A stretch of DNA of 64,000 bases from Deltaproteobacteria bacterium (GTDB taxonomy: Bacteria > Myxococcota_A > Polyangia > Polyangiales > Ga0077539). Location of the stretch: assembly GCA_030694465.1 (NCBI GenBank), contig JAUXYJ010000002.1:62001-126000 (forward strand), read 5' to 3'. Below are positions 41,238 through 50,810 of this stretch, piece by piece. Position numbers and translations under genes: made by a program. Positions within the stretch are counted from its first letter, which is position 1, and every line of letters begins with the position of its first letter. The notes under the pieces were generated by a model that worked only from the letters and a program-made list of their open reading frames with translations, made no database searches and was not told where the DNA came from.

Positions 41238-43154
41238 ATGTGTGCGTCTTGCATGACGTACGCACCCACTGCGCTATGCTCCGTGGCCTTCACGGTGAAT
41301 CTCGCTCTGCATTTTGGCCCAAGGGCCCACGCGCGCTTGGTCCTCGCGGCGTTGCTCTCGCACGCTGCGCGAGCCCACGCTCAACCACGCCCAGGGGCCG
41401 CCTCGGTCCCGCCCGGAGTACGGCGTCCCGTGGGCACGCCACCCACCGTGCGCTCGGGCGAAGCGCTCGCCGAGGTGCGCATGTACGCGAGCGTTCGCAC
41501 AGAGAATACCCTGCGCATCGCATACATCGGCACCGGACGAGTCCGTGGACGACTGCTCTTGGCGACACTGCAGCGCGAGCCCGACGGCTCACTGCGCCGC
41601 ACCGGCACCGATCGTGAGCTCGCACCGAGCGCGTCCGCCGTGGCGCTCACTTGGGATGCGCGCGGAGGCGCGGCCCTCTACGTCACGCCCACGCCGCATC
41701 GCAACGAGAGCGAACGAGATCGACACGCGCGTCATCACAATGGCACGCGATCGATGCAAGATTCACTACGCAATCCGCTGGGTACACCGAGCCTCACGGC
41801 GGGCGATGTGCATTTTGTACGGCTCGACGCGCAGGGCGCACCGGCGGGGCGACCGCTTCGATTGTTCTCAGAGAATGCTCGCGCGTTTCGCGTCGCGCTT
41901 GTGCGCGAGGGCGATGGATGGCTCGCCGGATGGACGGGTGCGCACGCACTCCAAGGCGAGGTCCGTGGGACCGTACGCTTCGCAAGGATCACCGCAGACG
42001 CGCGGCTCCAAGGGGCAACCATCGAGAGCGGATTCTCTGGCCCTCAAGGTGATGGACTCGTGCTTTTTTCTTCGCAGAATGCATCCCCTGCGCGTGCCGC
42101 GTGGAGCGGAGAGCACTGCCACACCGACCCTACGCCCGCGCCCACCGCGCCCGCCCGCGACCCGTCGGAGAGCATCGAGACCCGCCCGCGATTTGTCATC
42201 CCTCAGGGTCCCTTGCACGAGATCGCTGGCCCCCGCGTCGTGTGCGACTCACTCTCACTCTACACCCTCGCCCTGCCCCTCCAGGCCCCCGCTGCGACGC
42301 TCGTCTCGGGCCCAGCCCTCGCGCGAGACACCCTCACGCGCGCAGGTGAAACGCTGCTCTTTTCGCAACGCGAAGGGCACGACCGCGCGTCACTTCGGCA
42401 AGCTCAGCTCGCCCCCGACGGGCGGCTAGTGTCCGTCACGACCCTGGTCTCGCCGGGCCCCACGACACACGAAGACGCACCAGCGCGCGTGATCGCTACA
42501 GCGCAGCCCGACGACCGCAACGCGCCGACGGACTCGACGGTGCCTCCGCCCACTCCCCCCCAGCGCGCCGAAATCCTCCGCGCCCCGGTCGCCCTCGACG
42601 CGAGCAGCACAGGCCCTCGAGAGCTCTCCCTCGCGGCGCTCTCGATCGCCCGCACGCGAGTGATCATCGCGCAATCGACAAGCGCAAATGCAGAGATTTC
42701 GATGCGCAGCGTGGCCCCCATCGAGAGCGCTCACGAGCTGACCTGGGTCGACCCCGCGACCCAGTGGCTCTTGCTTCGCGTGGGCGACGGGCTCGGTGGA
42801 CCGCTGGTGCACCTAGTGCTCGACCGCACAGACGCCGGCCCCGAGGTGATCTGGCCCGGGGACGAACGCCTCCGCGCACATCTTCTCCGCGCACGCATCG
42901 CGCGCGCCGCGGTGACAGACCTCGAGCACTCGTTCGGCCCACTCTCGGCACGTTCGGACGCAGCGACAAACCCTTCTATGGTAGGCCTCACCAACAGCAT
43001 GCGTCGTGTGCGCGCCCGCTGGACCGACGCCTGCGATTCGCTTCAAGCCCGCGCACGATTTCTCGTTCGCCGTGGCCTGCCCCGAGAGCTCGAGACCCTC
43101 GCGAGACAACAATGCGAAATCCCCGCCCTGGGCGCCGCCCCCACCTCGCAATAA
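41238..43154 (+). CDS. Large exported protein of unknown function
   Basis: A protein of up to 638 aa. The start is unsure: ATG 41238 is taken, but ATG 41253 or GTG 41283/41295 would place the hydrophobic segment (LVLAALLSHAARAHA, followed by QPRPG) closer to the N-terminus, as in a Sec signal peptide cut after AHA. The mature protein is beta-rich with repeating blocks such as ALTWDARGGAALYVTP, AFRVALVREGDGWLAGWTG and ETLLFSQREGHDRASLRQ, resembling a beta-propeller of the type seen in many myxobacterial periplasmic proteins. A Pro-rich linker lies mid-way. The C-terminal 60 residues are helical with Cys residues. It overlaps the PAP2 gene by 43 bases. Confidence 0.5.
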   Translation: MCASCMTYAPTALCSVAFTVNLALHFGPRAHARLVLAALLSHAARAHAQPRPGAASVPPGVRRPVGTPPTVRSGEALAEVRMYASVRTENTLRIAYIGTGRVRGRLLLATLQREPDGSLRRTGTDRELAPSASAVALTWDARGGAALYVTPTPHRNESERDRHARHHNGTRSMQDSLRNPLGTPSLTAGDVHFVRLDAQGAPAGRPLRLFSENARAFRVALVREGDGWLAGWTGAHALQGEVRGTVRFARITADARLQGATIESGFSGPQGDGLVLFSSQNASPARAAWSGEHCHTDPTPAPTAPARDPSESIETRPRFVIPQGPLHEIAGPRVVCDSLSLYTLALPLQAPAATLVSGPALARDTLTRAGETLLFSQREGHDRASLRQAQLAPDGRLVSVTTLVSPGPTTHEDAPARVIATAQPDDRNAPTDSTVPPPTPPQRAEILRAPVALDASSTGPRELSLAALSIARTRVIIAQSTSANAEISMRSVAPIESAHELTWVDPATQWLLLRVGDGLGGPLVHLVLDRTDAGPEVIWPGDERLRAHLLRARIARAAVTDLEHSFGPLSARSDAATNPSMVGLTNSMRRVRARWTDACDSLQARARFLVRRGLPRELETLARQQCEIPALGAAPTSQ

Positions 43155-43978
43155 TCCCCACCCTCACGCTCTGCACGTTGGGCACGCTCTGCACGCACGC
43201 CCTCCCCGCGAGCGCTCAGCTGCACCCACGCTGGATTGGGCCCGTCGGCGCAGACACCCTCGCGCGCGACACCCTGCGCGCACACGATGCACGCACGCGC
43301 TCCTTCGCCGACGTGAGCAGCTGGGTGATCGTAGGCGCCGTGCTCGCCGCGCCCCTGGCAGTCTCCGCGCACGCGACTGCGGCCCAGCAAGCTCCTGCAT
43401 CGAGCTTTGCTTTGTCTGCGATTTCGCTCGCGATTCCGTACGGAGGGGTCGCCCTGACGGGGTTCATCGCCAAGTCGCTCTTCGCCCGCGAGCGCCCCTA
43501 CGCGACCGCCGCAGGCCTCGCGCGACGCTGCATCACCGGCAATGAGCCCGGCTGCGACGCAGACCGCAACGCGTCGTTTCCGTCGCTGCACTCGGCCTTC
43601 GCGTTCGCCGGGGCCGGCATGACGTGCGTGCAAGCCGCAACCCTTGCACCGTACGCCGCGGGGCTCGACGCCCTCGGCTGCGGCTTCGCCACCTTTGGCG
43701 CCACCCTCGGAGCCGCGCTGCGCATGGTCGCAGACAAGCACTACGCGAGCGACGTGATCGTCGGGTCGCTGCTCGGAGCGAGCCTGTCCGTGGGCCTCGC
43801 GGTCGCGTTTCATCAGCAATCTCAGGCGCCGTTGCGTCTTAACGCGGCGCTCGAGACCCCCCAAGACACCCTCGGGCCCACCCTGCTGGGCGCCGGACTG
43901 GGCATCCTGAGCGGTGGGCTCTTGATGGGTCTGCTCGGGCTCGAGCTGCGCGCCCAAGCCCAAGCCCACGCGCACTAA
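43112..43978 (+). CDS. PAP2-family phosphatase
   Basis: A 288-aa membrane-associated acid-phosphatase-like protein. The N-terminus carries a signal-like segment (IIPTLTLCTLGTLCTHALPASA). The three catalytic motifs are present: KSLFARERP (residues 121-129; motif 1 K-x6-R-P), PSLHSAF (157-163; motif 2 with His160, in place of the usual PSGH) and RMVADKHYASD (204-214; motif 3 R-x5-H-x3-D). Several hydrophobic helices frame them. Likely substrates are lipid phosphates such as undecaprenyl pyrophosphate or phosphatidic acid, with hydrolysis on the periplasmic side. The gene overlaps the end of the preceding exported protein by 43 bases and ends four bases into the convergent CBS gene. Confidence 0.85.
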   Translation: MRNPRPGRRPHLAIIPTLTLCTLGTLCTHALPASAQLHPRWIGPVGADTLARDTLRAHDARTRSFADVSSWVIVGAVLAAPLAVSAHATAAQQAPASSFALSAISLAIPYGGVALTGFIAKSLFARERPYATAAGLARRCITGNEPGCDADRNASFPSLHSAFAFAGAGMTCVQAATLAPYAAGLDALGCGFATFGATLGAALRMVADKHYASDVIVGSLLGASLSVGLAVAFHQQSQAPLRLNAALETPQDTLGPTLLGAGLGILSGGLLMGLLGLELRAQAQAHAH

Positions 43979-44382
43979 GCGAGCCGGGTCTGCAACAAGT
44001 GCGCAAACGCCGCGAGCGCGTCTACGGCTGTAAAAATCCCCACAACATGATGGTTGTCCATCACGACCGCTGAGCCAATCTTTTGCTCTGCCATGGTCGT
44101 GACCACCTCGTCGATGGGCGATTTGGGAGTCACCGTAAACGGCTTCGGGGTCATCGCGTCAACGACGAGTAGCACCCCCGGATCGGCACCCGCGATGGAC
44201 GTGATCAACGCCAAATCTCGGTCCGAAAGCAGGCCAACGAGGGCCTCACCGTTCATCACTGGCAGGTGCCGAATGTGGTGCTGGGTCATCAATCGCTGGG
44301 CGTCTTTGAGCGTCGCGCTCTGGTCCACAACAAGGGGAGAGGTCGACATGTACTTGTCGATCGTCGGAATTGGTTTGGTCAT
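43975..44382 (-). CDS. CBS-domain-pair protein
   Basis: A 135-aa protein consisting of two CBS domains. Each has the usual strand-helix-strand pattern: IDKYMSTSPLVVDQSATLKD...HIRHLPVMNGEALVGLLSDRDL, then VDAMTPKPFTVTPKSPIDEV...IGSAVVMDNHHVVGIFTAVDAL. CBS pairs (Bateman modules) bind adenosine nucleotides or SAM and report energy state. The closing FTAVDALAAFAHLLQ is nearly the same as in the CBS protein at 48635-49024, so the two are paralogues flanking the histidine-kinase block. The ATG at 44382 is just before the first domain; upstream sequence is low quality. It stands divergent to the histidine kinase gene, 296 bases away. Confidence 0.88.
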   Translation of the reverse strand: MTKPIPTIDKYMSTSPLVVDQSATLKDAQRLMTQHHIRHLPVMNGEALVGLLSDRDLALITSIAGADPGVLLVVDAMTPKPFTVTPKSPIDEVVTTMAEQKIGSAVVMDNHHVVGIFTAVDALAAFAHLLQTRLA

Positions 44383-44678
44383 GCGGCCTCGCTCTGCGGA
44401 GATCGTGCCAACGCAACCCACACGCACGAACGCAAGATCTGCACGCAATGCGCGCGCTTTGCGTTGAACGCACCCAAGCACACACGCGCTCGCGAGGACC
44501 TCTGAGAGGCTCTGTTGAGCGATTTCGCTCGCACGATGCGCTCAAAGGCTCATCCGCGGTCGTGCCTCTGCGTGATGGCCCGCGCATTGCTGAGTGAGCT
44601 TCTCGCGCAAAGCGGAACCTTGGGCGAGCAGTTCGCCCTGCGACCGTCGCACACCGTCGCACTACGCTCGGCCTACCC

Positions 44679-46283
44679 ATGGATCTTTTACCTCAACGAC
44701 GCTGCCTAGAGCTCTTGCGCTATGTGCGGTTTACCGACCGCGATCTTGGTCTCTTGCGTGCGCTCGCCGGGCCCGCGCGCCCGTCGTTTGTGCGCATCGC
44801 CGATGAGTTCTACGAGCGCATCCGCGAGCACGACGAAGCCCACGCCGTCCTGCGCGACGACGCACAGGTCCAGCGGCTCAAGGGCACGCTGGTTCGCTGG
44901 ATGGAGAGCCTGCTCACGTCCGATCGTGACGAGAAATATTGCGAAGACCGCATGCGCATCGGGAGAGTGCACGTTCGCGTGGGATTGCCCCAGCGGTTTG
45001 TCCCCGTCGCGATGGCGCTCATTCACCGCTCACTCGAGAAAATCGCCGACGAAAACCCTCACGCCGATGCGACCCGCTCGGCGCTCGTGCGCGCGATTGA
45101 TGTCGAGCTCGCTGTCATGCTCGAGAGCTACGTCGATCACTTCGCCCAGCGCTTGCAACACGTCCAAGCGCTCGAGTCTCAGGCTCTCCGCGAGAGACTC
45201 GAGCACGAGACCCGCGTGCGGTCCGCGGCGCTTGAGCGGTCACGCCAAGTGATCGTGGGCATCGACCGAGACAACCAGATCGCGTTCGTCAACGCGGCGA
45301 CCGAGGCAGCCATTGGCTTCTCGCGCGATGAGCTCGTCGCGCAGCCATTTGTCTCGCAGTTCGCGCACCCCACCGCGCACGATGAGCTCTATCAGGCGCT
45401 CAGCCAAGCGCGCGCGGCGGGCGCCGATGGCGTCGAATGGACGGGCCCCATGGTGACCCGCGCCGGGCACCAACGCCTGATGCGATGGCACCTTGTCGCC
45501 AGCGAAGAGTCCGGAAAATCGTTTGTTCTCGGCGCCGCCGACGACGCAACCGACGAGCAAACGCGCCTCGCGCAGCACCTGCGCACCGAGCGGCTCGCGG
45601 GCATCGGCACCCTCGCCGCCGGGCTCGCCCACGAGATCCGCAATCCGCTCAACGGAGCGCTCTTGCACGTGACCTATCTCGAGCGCTCGCTCGCGCGTCG
45701 CGAGAGCGATCCCGGGGAGCGCGAGGCCGTGGGAGCGGTCAGCGACGAGATCCGACGGCTGAGCTTGCTCGTCCGCGATTTCTTGGTTTTTGCCAGGCCA
45801 ACACCCCCCACACTTGAGCCCCTTGAGATCAATGACCTCACCACACGCGTGCTCTCGCTGATCCAAGCCGACGCGCTCGCCGCGGGGGTCACGCTCAAGA
45901 GCGATTTGGCCAAAGAGCCGCTGCAGGTCCGAGGCGATCGCAACAAGCTCCAGCAGGTATTTCTCAATCTCTTGCGCAACGCAGTCGAAGCCGTCTCGAC
46001 CTCGCTAGGCACCGTGACCCTCCGAACGCGCAGACGCCCTCGGCACGCCGTGATCGAAGTGCACGACGATGGCGCAGGAATCCCCAGTGATAACGCACCG
46101 ATTTTTGATGCGTTCTTCTCGACCAAGCCCAACGGGACGGGGCTTGGTCTCGCCATCGTGCATCGCATTGTGAGCGACCACGGCGGCACCGTCGAGGTCG
46201 AGTCGTCCCCAGCCAACACGGTCTTCAGAGTGCTCCTCCCAGCTGCTTGGGGAAGCGACGAAGCACCACAGAGGGAGCATTGA
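44679..46283 (+). CDS. Globin-coupled sensor histidine kinase
   Basis: A 534-aa cytosolic kinase. Residues 10-155 form a protoglobin/globin-sensor domain: [31 protein letters not shown], and [16 protein letters not shown], where His98 is the expected proximal heme ligand. A PAS domain follows (about 185-295; [20 protein letters not shown]). The HisKA box is [12 protein letters not shown] (phosphoacceptor His318), and the ATPase domain has the N box (LLRNAVEAV), G1 (DDGAGIP) and G2 (GTGLGLAIV). Such sensors bind O2, NO or CO. The stop is 2 bases before the NtrC-type gene, so that regulator is almost certainly its partner. No membrane segment is present. Confidence 0.87.
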   Translation: MDLLPQRRCLELLRYVRFTDRDLGLLRALAGPARPSFVRIADEFYERIREHDEAHAVLRDDAQVQRLKGTLVRWMESLLTSDRDEKYCEDRMRIGRVHVRVGLPQRFVPVAMALIHRSLEKIADENPHADATRSALVRAIDVELAVMLESYVDHFAQRLQHVQALESQALRERLEHETRVRSAALERSRQVIVGIDRDNQIAFVNAATEAAIGFSRDELVAQPFVSQFAHPTAHDELYQALSQARAAGADGVEWTGPMVTRAGHQRLMRWHLVASEESGKSFVLGAADDATDEQTRLAQHLRTERLAGIGTLAAGLAHEIRNPLNGALLHVTYLERSLARRESDPGEREAVGAVSDEIRRLSLLVRDFLVFARPTPPTLEPLEINDLTTRVLSLIQADALAAGVTLKSDLAKEPLQVRGDRNKLQQVFLNLLRNAVEAVSTSLGTVTLRTRRRPRHAVIEVHDDGAGIPSDNAPIFDAFFSTKPNGTGLGLAIVHRIVSDHGGTVEVESSPANTVFRVLLPAAWGSDEAPQREH

Positions 46284-46285
46284 CC

Positions 46286-47677
46286 ATGACAAATCCACGC
46301 AAAGCTCGAATTTTGGTCGTCGACGACGAGGCCAGCGCGCGCAACGGCATGAAGCTCTTGCTCAGCCAAGACGGCTACGACGTGCACCTCGCATCGAACG
46401 GGCGCGAGGCCCTGGACATGCTTGGAGAGAGGCCCTTCGACATCGTCGTGACAGACCTCAAGATGCCCGAGCTGGATGGCATTGAGCTGGTGAAAAGAGC
46501 ACGCGCGAGGTTCACCTCGCTGCCCATGATCGTCGTGACCGCGTTTGGCGACGTCGCGAGCGCAGTCGCTGCCATGCGCGCAGGCGCCGAGCACTATCTG
46601 GTCAAACCCGTGGACTTCGACGAGCTCTCGATGGCCCTTGAGCGCAGCCTCGAACGCAGCGCCCTCAGGCACGAGGCCGACAGCCTCCGGCGCCAAATGC
46701 AGGACAAGCTCGGCGGCGTAGGAGGCCTGCTCGGGACCTCTCCGGCGATGCAGCAAGTGTACAAACTCGCACGCCAAGTCGCCCCTGCGCGGGCGACAGT
46801 GCTCATCACCGGCGAGAGCGGGACGGGCAAGGGCGAGCTCGCGCGCGCCGTGCACCAGATGGGCCCGCGCAACAACGCGCCGTTTGTGTCCCTTCACTGC
46901 GCAGCCCTCGCAGAGGGAGTGCTCGAGAGCGAGCTCTTTGGGCACGAAAAAGGTTCGTTTACGGGTGCGGATCGCAGGCGCCAGGGTCGCTTCGAGCAAG
47001 CGCACGGGGGCACGCTCTTTCTTGACGAAGTGGGCGAAATCCCTGCGTCGATTCAGAGCAAACTGCTGCGCGTGCTTCAAGAGCGGAGCTTCGAACGCGT
47101 CGGCGGAAACGAGACCCTCAAGGTCGACGTTCGCTTGATCGCGGCGACCAACAAAGACCTGGCCAAAGAGGTCGCCGAGGGACGCTTTCGCGAGGACCTC
47201 TACTACAGGCTCAACGTTGTCCACATCACCGTGCCGCCGCTGCGCGCGCGGGGCAACGACGCGCTCTTGTTGGCCAATCATTTTCTCACACGATTTGCGG
47301 CCGAAAACGGAAAACAAATCGAAGGCTTCACCGAGCGCGCGACCGCTCTTCTGCTCGGCCACCGCTGGCCAGGCAACGTGCGCGAGCTTGAGAACGCCAT
47401 CGAGCGCGCGGTGGTTCTCTGCGACAGCACCACGCTTGACAGCCGCGATTTGCCTCTCGAACCAGCCCCCGCGAGTCGCACAGGGCTCGCGATTCCGGGC
47501 TCGACCATGGCCGAAATCGAACGCTACGCCATCCTGACGACGCTCCAAGCCGTGGGAGGCTCTACGACCAAAGCCGCAGAGATGCTCGAGCTCTCGGTAC
47601 GAACGATTCAATACCGACTGCACGAGTACGGCCGCTCTGCCAAAGACCGCGCACGGTCATCCACCCGCGGTAACTAA
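46286..47677 (+). CDS. NtrC-family sigma-54 response regulator
   Basis: A 463-aa regulator: receiver domain (Asp57 in VVTDLKMP, Lys107 in LVKPVD), AAA+ domain with Walker A GESGTGKG (176-183), the sigma-54 contact loop GSFTGA (223-228, with Ser in place of the usual Ala of GAFTGA), [10 protein letters not shown] (Walker B), and a Fis-type HTH at the end ([19 protein letters not shown]). When phosphorylated it would activate sigma-54 promoters. It lies 2 bases after the globin-coupled kinase, with GGAG 9 bases before the ATG. Likely target genes are those next to it (uspA and the CBS protein), though I could not find a convincing -24/-12 promoter there. Confidence 0.93.
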   Translation: MTNPRKARILVVDDEASARNGMKLLLSQDGYDVHLASNGREALDMLGERPFDIVVTDLKMPELDGIELVKRARARFTSLPMIVVTAFGDVASAVAAMRAGAEHYLVKPVDFDELSMALERSLERSALRHEADSLRRQMQDKLGGVGGLLGTSPAMQQVYKLARQVAPARATVLITGESGTGKGELARAVHQMGPRNNAPFVSLHCAALAEGVLESELFGHEKGSFTGADRRRQGRFEQAHGGTLFLDEVGEIPASIQSKLLRVLQERSFERVGGNETLKVDVRLIAATNKDLAKEVAEGRFREDLYYRLNVVHITVPPLRARGNDALLLANHFLTRFAAENGKQIEGFTERATALLLGHRWPGNVRELENAIERAVVLCDSTTLDSRDLPLEPAPASRTGLAIPGSTMAEIERYAILTTLQAVGGSTTKAAEMLELSVRTIQYRLHEYGRSAKDRARSSTRGN

Positions 47678-47687
47678 GGGAGCGCTC

Positions 47688-48080
47688 ATGACGCTCAGCG
47701 AATCGTCTGCCAAGATCTTACTGATCGAGGACGACCCATCCAGCGCAACCAGGCTCATCCAGCTCTTGTCCGAGGACGGCTTCGAGGTCGAATGGCGAGA
47801 CAACGCCACCGACGCGGCAGTGCGCATTGGCCAGGGACACCGACCCGACGCGATCGTGCTCGATTACCGTCTGCCTCACCGAGACGGGCTCCAGCTCGCG
47901 CACGACGCGCGCGCACGCTGGCCCACGATCCCATTGGTCTTCGTCACGAGTTACAGCGAAGTGCTCCAACGGATCGAGCCCATGAGTCCGCCCGCCATCG
48001 TTGTATCCAAGCCAGTCGTGTACAGTGACCTGGTCAGGATTCTGCAGCGCTTGGTCGGGGCGAGCCAAATCCAAGACTGA
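47688..48080 (+). CDS. Single-domain response regulator
   Basis: A 130-aa stand-alone receiver. Acidic pocket IEDDPSSA (residues 13-20), phosphoacceptor Asp59 in IVLDYRLPHRDG, switch Thr/Ser in FVTSYSE and Lys in VVSKPVVYSD. It has no output domain, so it must act through a protein partner or as a phosphate sink. It lies 10 bases after the NtrC-type gene, with GGGAG before the ATG. The last receiver helix DLVRILQRLVGASQ is intact. It may compete with the NtrC-type protein for phosphate from the globin-coupled kinase. Confidence 0.88.
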   Translation: MTLSESSAKILLIEDDPSSATRLIQLLSEDGFEVEWRDNATDAAVRIGQGHRPDAIVLDYRLPHRDGLQLAHDARARWPTIPLVFVTSYSEVLQRIEPMSPPAIVVSKPVVYSDLVRILQRLVGASQIQD

Positions 48081-48142
48081 TCTTCGTCTCATCGGGCAAG
48101 CAATTTTTGCCACAGATGAGCACGCCCACAAACAAGATTAAC

Positions 48143-48156
48143 CTGCGTTATTGCAG
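48143..48156. promoter_or_regulatory. CTGC-N6-GCAG inverted repeat upstream of uspA
   Basis: CTGCGTTATTGCAG, 38 bases before the uspA ATG. It shares the pattern CTGCG-N-WWTTGCAG with the elements at 41063 and 50952. The 113-base gap also holds TTGACA (48163-48168), but no matching -10 box, and I see no good GG-N10-GC sigma-54 promoter. Confidence 0.3.
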
Positions 48157-48193
48157 TCATTATTGACACGCACTCACCCAAAGGACACCACTC

Positions 48194-48631
48194 ATGAATA
48201 TCATCGTCGGTCTCGATCGCAGCGAAATCTCCAAAGCCGTTTTGATGCGCGCCGTGCTCTTTGCAAAGCGCAATGACGGCAAGCTGCACATCGTTCGCGC
48301 GGTCCCCATCCCCGTCGAGATGCCACTTGAAGCGCTGTCGATTGACCCCGAGGCGCTCCCCGCTCGCTTGCTCGACTACGCGCAGCGCGACATCGAGCGC
48401 ATGGTCGACGACGCCCCCAAAGACGTCGTGGCTTCGGTCGAAGCGCGTGTCGGGGTGCCGTGGCAAGTGCTCGTCGACGTGGCGCGCGAGAAGCACGCAG
48501 AGCTCTTGATCGTGGGCACGCACCAGTACGGAATCCTCGATCGTCTGCTCGGAACGACCGCCGCCCGCGTAGCCAACCACGCTCCCTGCTCGGTCTACAT
48601 CGTCCGCGAAATCACTGAAGAAAAGAAGTAA
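48194..48631 (+). CDS. Universal stress protein (UspA family)
   Basis: A 145-aa single-domain Usp. The N-terminal strand MNIIVGLDRSEISKAV and C-terminal HAELLIVGTHQYGILDRLLG, followed by TTAARVANHAPCSVYIV, carry the G-x2-G-x9-G-S/T ATP-binding pattern (here GTHQYG with downstream G-T-T-A). UspA proteins with this loop bind ATP and help cells survive stress and stasis. AAGGA lies before the ATG at 48194. It stands at the end of the globin-kinase/NtrC block, followed after 3 bases by a CBS protein, so it is probably one of the outputs of that system. The CTGC-N6-GCAG element lies 38 bases upstream. Confidence 0.9.
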   Translation: MNIIVGLDRSEISKAVLMRAVLFAKRNDGKLHIVRAVPIPVEMPLEALSIDPEALPARLLDYAQRDIERMVDDAPKDVVASVEARVGVPWQVLVDVAREKHAELLIVGTHQYGILDRLLGTTAARVANHAPCSVYIVREITEEKK

Positions 48632-48634
48632 CCC

Positions 48635-49024
48635 ATGACCACCACCATTGAGTCGTACATGACGCCGAGCCCGCACACCATCGGCCGCGATCAGACCCTC
48701 AAGCATGCTCATGAGATCATGCGAGAGCACAAGATCCGTCACCTCCCAGTGCTCCATGGAGGCAAACTGCTGGGCATCGTCTCGTCACGCGACCTGTACT
48801 TCATCGAGAGCGAACCCGACGTCAACCCGACGAGCGAGACCGTCGAAGAAGCCATGACCCCCGATCCCTACGTGGTGCTCAAGTCCGCTTCTCTCACAAG
48901 CGTCGCCTCGCACATGGCCGAGCATCATCTCGGCTGCGCGCTCGTCACCGATGACCACGGCAAGATGCTCGGGATCTTCACGACCGTGGACGCGCTGCGA
49001 GCGCTGGCCCATTTCGCCAAGTAA
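48635..49024 (+). CDS. CBS-domain-pair protein
   Basis: A 129-aa protein of two CBS domains: MTPSPHTIGRDQTLKHAHEI...KIRHLPVLHGGKLLGIVSSRDL and AMTPDPYVVLKSASLTSVAS...LGCALVTDDHGKMLGIFTTVDAL. The first domain keeps the strand and helix pattern needed for adenosine-nucleotide binding. It begins 3 bases after uspA, so the two share a transcript. The C-terminal FTTVDALRALAHFAK matches the paralogue at 43975-44382. In other bacteria CBS pairs next to Usp proteins report energy charge; the same is likely here but not shown. Confidence 0.9.
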   Translation: MTTTIESYMTPSPHTIGRDQTLKHAHEIMREHKIRHLPVLHGGKLLGIVSSRDLYFIESEPDVNPTSETVEEAMTPDPYVVLKSASLTSVASHMAEHHLGCALVTDDHGKMLGIFTTVDALRALAHFAK

Positions 49025-49079
49025 TTCTCTGCGCAAAGTGCAGTTCTTGCGTCACGAGCGCACAGGCTGCACCCATCGC

Positions 49080-49835
49080 TCAGCGCGCGGGCGCGTCGCA
49101 GTGAGAGGGAGCATCCCAGACCACACGCGGAGCCTCACCGAGCCAGCCCCCCGCATGGAGCGCTACCAGCGCCTGCACGAGAGAGAGCAGCGCGACGGTG
49201 AGCCCCAGCGCAATGCGCCAGTGTTTTGCCAAGCGATAGCGCGGATCGCGCCGAGCGATCACCCATCCCCACAGCCCCAGCGAGGGCGTGGTCCCTAGCC
49301 CAAAAAACAACAGCGAGAGCGCGCCGCGCCAAGGGCTCGCCGTAGTCGCCGCGAGCGCGAGCGCTGCGTAGACCATCCCGCAGGGCACGAAAGACCACAG
49401 CATCCCGAGCGCCAACACCACCCGCGCGCTAGATCCCCGTGTCCGCCGTCTTAGCGCTGCAAATAGCCTAGTGAATCCGCTCTTTGCCGCGCGCTCAAAT
49501 ACAGAAAATACCGAGACAACTCCCGCCGTCTGCAGGCCCACGAGCACCCCCAAGAGCGCCGTGAGTCCCCGCACTGTCCACTGAGCTGGCGATGGCACGA
49601 CCGTCGCCACCGCTCCCGCGAGGGACCCCGCCGCGGCCCCCGCAAGCGCATATCCTCCGATGCGCCCCAGATGAAACGCAAGGTGCCCACGCGCGCGTCC
49701 CTTGCCTGCACAGATCCCATCGACCGCGCTCACCACGGGCCCGCACATCGCGACGCAGTGTGCAGACGAGGCGACCCCTGCCGCGAGCGCGGTGAGGCAC
49801 TGCATCACGAGCGAGACACCCAACATCGAGGTCAT
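49080..49835 (-). CDS. DsbD_2/UreH-like six-helix membrane protein
   Basis: A 251-aa membrane protein with six or seven helices. The first helix pair carries GVASSAHCVAMCGPVV (about residues 19-34), the H-C-x-x-M-C-G-P motif of the sulfite-exporter/cytochrome c biogenesis-like DsbD_2 family (PF13386), and helix 4 carries GMLWSFVPCGMVYAAL. The paired Cys residues on two helices suggest metal or redox handling across the membrane; related proteins include UreH/NiCoT-like exporters and cytochrome-oxidase assembly factors. No oxidase or heavy-metal P-type ATPase gene is next to it, so the cargo is unknown. Start at ATG 49835. Confidence 0.78.
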   Translation of the reverse strand: MTSMLGVSLVMQCLTALAAGVASSAHCVAMCGPVVSAVDGICAGKGRARGHLAFHLGRIGGYALAGAAAGSLAGAVATVVPSPAQWTVRGLTALLGVLVGLQTAGVVSVFSVFERAAKSGFTRLFAALRRRTRGSSARVVLALGMLWSFVPCGMVYAALALAATTASPWRGALSLLFFGLGTTPSLGLWGWVIARRDPRYRLAKHWRIALGLTVALLSLVQALVALHAGGWLGEAPRVVWDAPSHCDAPAR

Positions 49836-49883
49836 CGCGTGTCTGCACAGCAACATGCGGGCCGTACAATCCGCCGCGTTGCA

Positions 49884-50810
49884 TCACACACAATCGATCG
49901 TGACGACCTCGGTCCCCGCAGGAGGCGCGATCCGAAAGGGATCGTTCTGGCCCGGCTGTCCGCCACCAAATGGGTCGTCCGGGTCCACGGGCGGAGCGGT
50001 CGGTTCGCCCCCAACGGGCCCTGGCTCAATGCGGTCAAACCGCACCTGCATGTCCACCGAATCGCGGGGCATCTCGACACGCACGCGCTCAGGATAAGCG
50101 TCCCCCTGGACGACGCGATAATGGCTGTAAGTGATCTCTGCGCGCACCCCTTCGCGGTCCCGCAACACAATCCGATGCACCCGCGGAACCTGCCTCGCAG
50201 GCACCCACGCGCGCTGCTCATCGGGCAGCTCAAGCTCAAGTCGCGCCGTGCGGCCCTCGTCGCCGCGCATCTCGAGCACATAAAACCCGTTGATCCACCG
50301 CACAGGCCCTGTGGGCGTCCCCAAGGCGGGCACACCGCCGCTCAGCACCGCGGCGATCTCGCGACCCTCCAAGGGGATGCCCGCGAGCTGTCGTGCTGCA
50401 CACGCGCGCGCAGGACCAATCGCGTATTGCCGCCCCTGCAGCAGCCCAAACCGCTGCCCATCCGACACAAGCGACGAGACCAGCGTGCCAAACGCGAACA
50501 TGTCAAAGCGGATGCGATCGGGGGTCTGCACGACGATCGCCACCTCGCCTCGGACACGCCCATTGCGTCCAAATTGATCCGCGCTTCCCTGCGCGCGGAG
50601 CGAGCGCACGCGCGTCGCACGGTCAGCCAGGATCCCCGTAATTCTCCCCGGATCTGTGATCACTCCGCCCTGCGGAAGCCCCGACGGGCACCCACTAAGC
50701 CATCCCTGCATCCCCACAAGCGCCAGGGCGATCACCCGGCGCCTCCGTGGGATCGGTCGCTGGCCCGACCGTACCTTCTCTCGTTGTTGACTCTCCACGA
50801 TGAGCCGCAT
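49884..50810 (-). CDS. LolA-like/DUF4292-type lipoprotein
   Basis: A 308-aa lipoprotein. After a long basic n-region (to PRRRRV) the signal continues IALALVGMQGWLSGC (Cys41). The mature domain has features of the LolA/LolB fold: an N-terminal helix (DRATRVRSLRAQGSAD), beta strands such as RGEVAIVVQTPDRIRFDMFA and LVSSLVSDGQRFGLLQGRQYA, and later YRVVQGDAYPERVRVEM. Proteins of this kind bind lipid or lipoprotein tails at the outer membrane. A Pro/Gly-rich stretch precedes the C-terminus (PAGTEVVTIDC). The family name is tentative. It is divergent from the gene at 51087. Confidence 0.6.
   Translation of the reverse strand: MRLIVESQQREKVRSGQRPIPRRRRVIALALVGMQGWLSGCPSGLPQGGVITDPGRITGILADRATRVRSLRAQGSADQFGRNGRVRGEVAIVVQTPDRIRFDMFAFGTLVSSLVSDGQRFGLLQGRQYAIGPARACAARQLAGIPLEGREIAAVLSGGVPALGTPTGPVRWINGFYVLEMRGDEGRTARLELELPDEQRAWVPARQVPRVHRIVLRDREGVRAEITYSHYRVVQGDAYPERVRVEMPRDSVDMQVRFDRIEPGPVGGEPTAPPVDPDDPFGGGQPGQNDPFRIAPPAGTEVVTIDCV

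Noticed and set aside
45674-47623. A 649-codon open frame on the minus strand opposite the histidine kinase and NtrC genes
   Set aside because: It lies entirely opposite two genes with complete catalytic motifs. Long antisense frames are usual in G+C-rich DNA, and the peptide shows no domain or hydrophobic pattern.
48081-48193. Sigma-54 promoter before uspA
   Set aside because: An NtrC-type activator is adjacent, but I find no GG-N10-GC pair with a TGGCAC-like -24 box on the plus strand.
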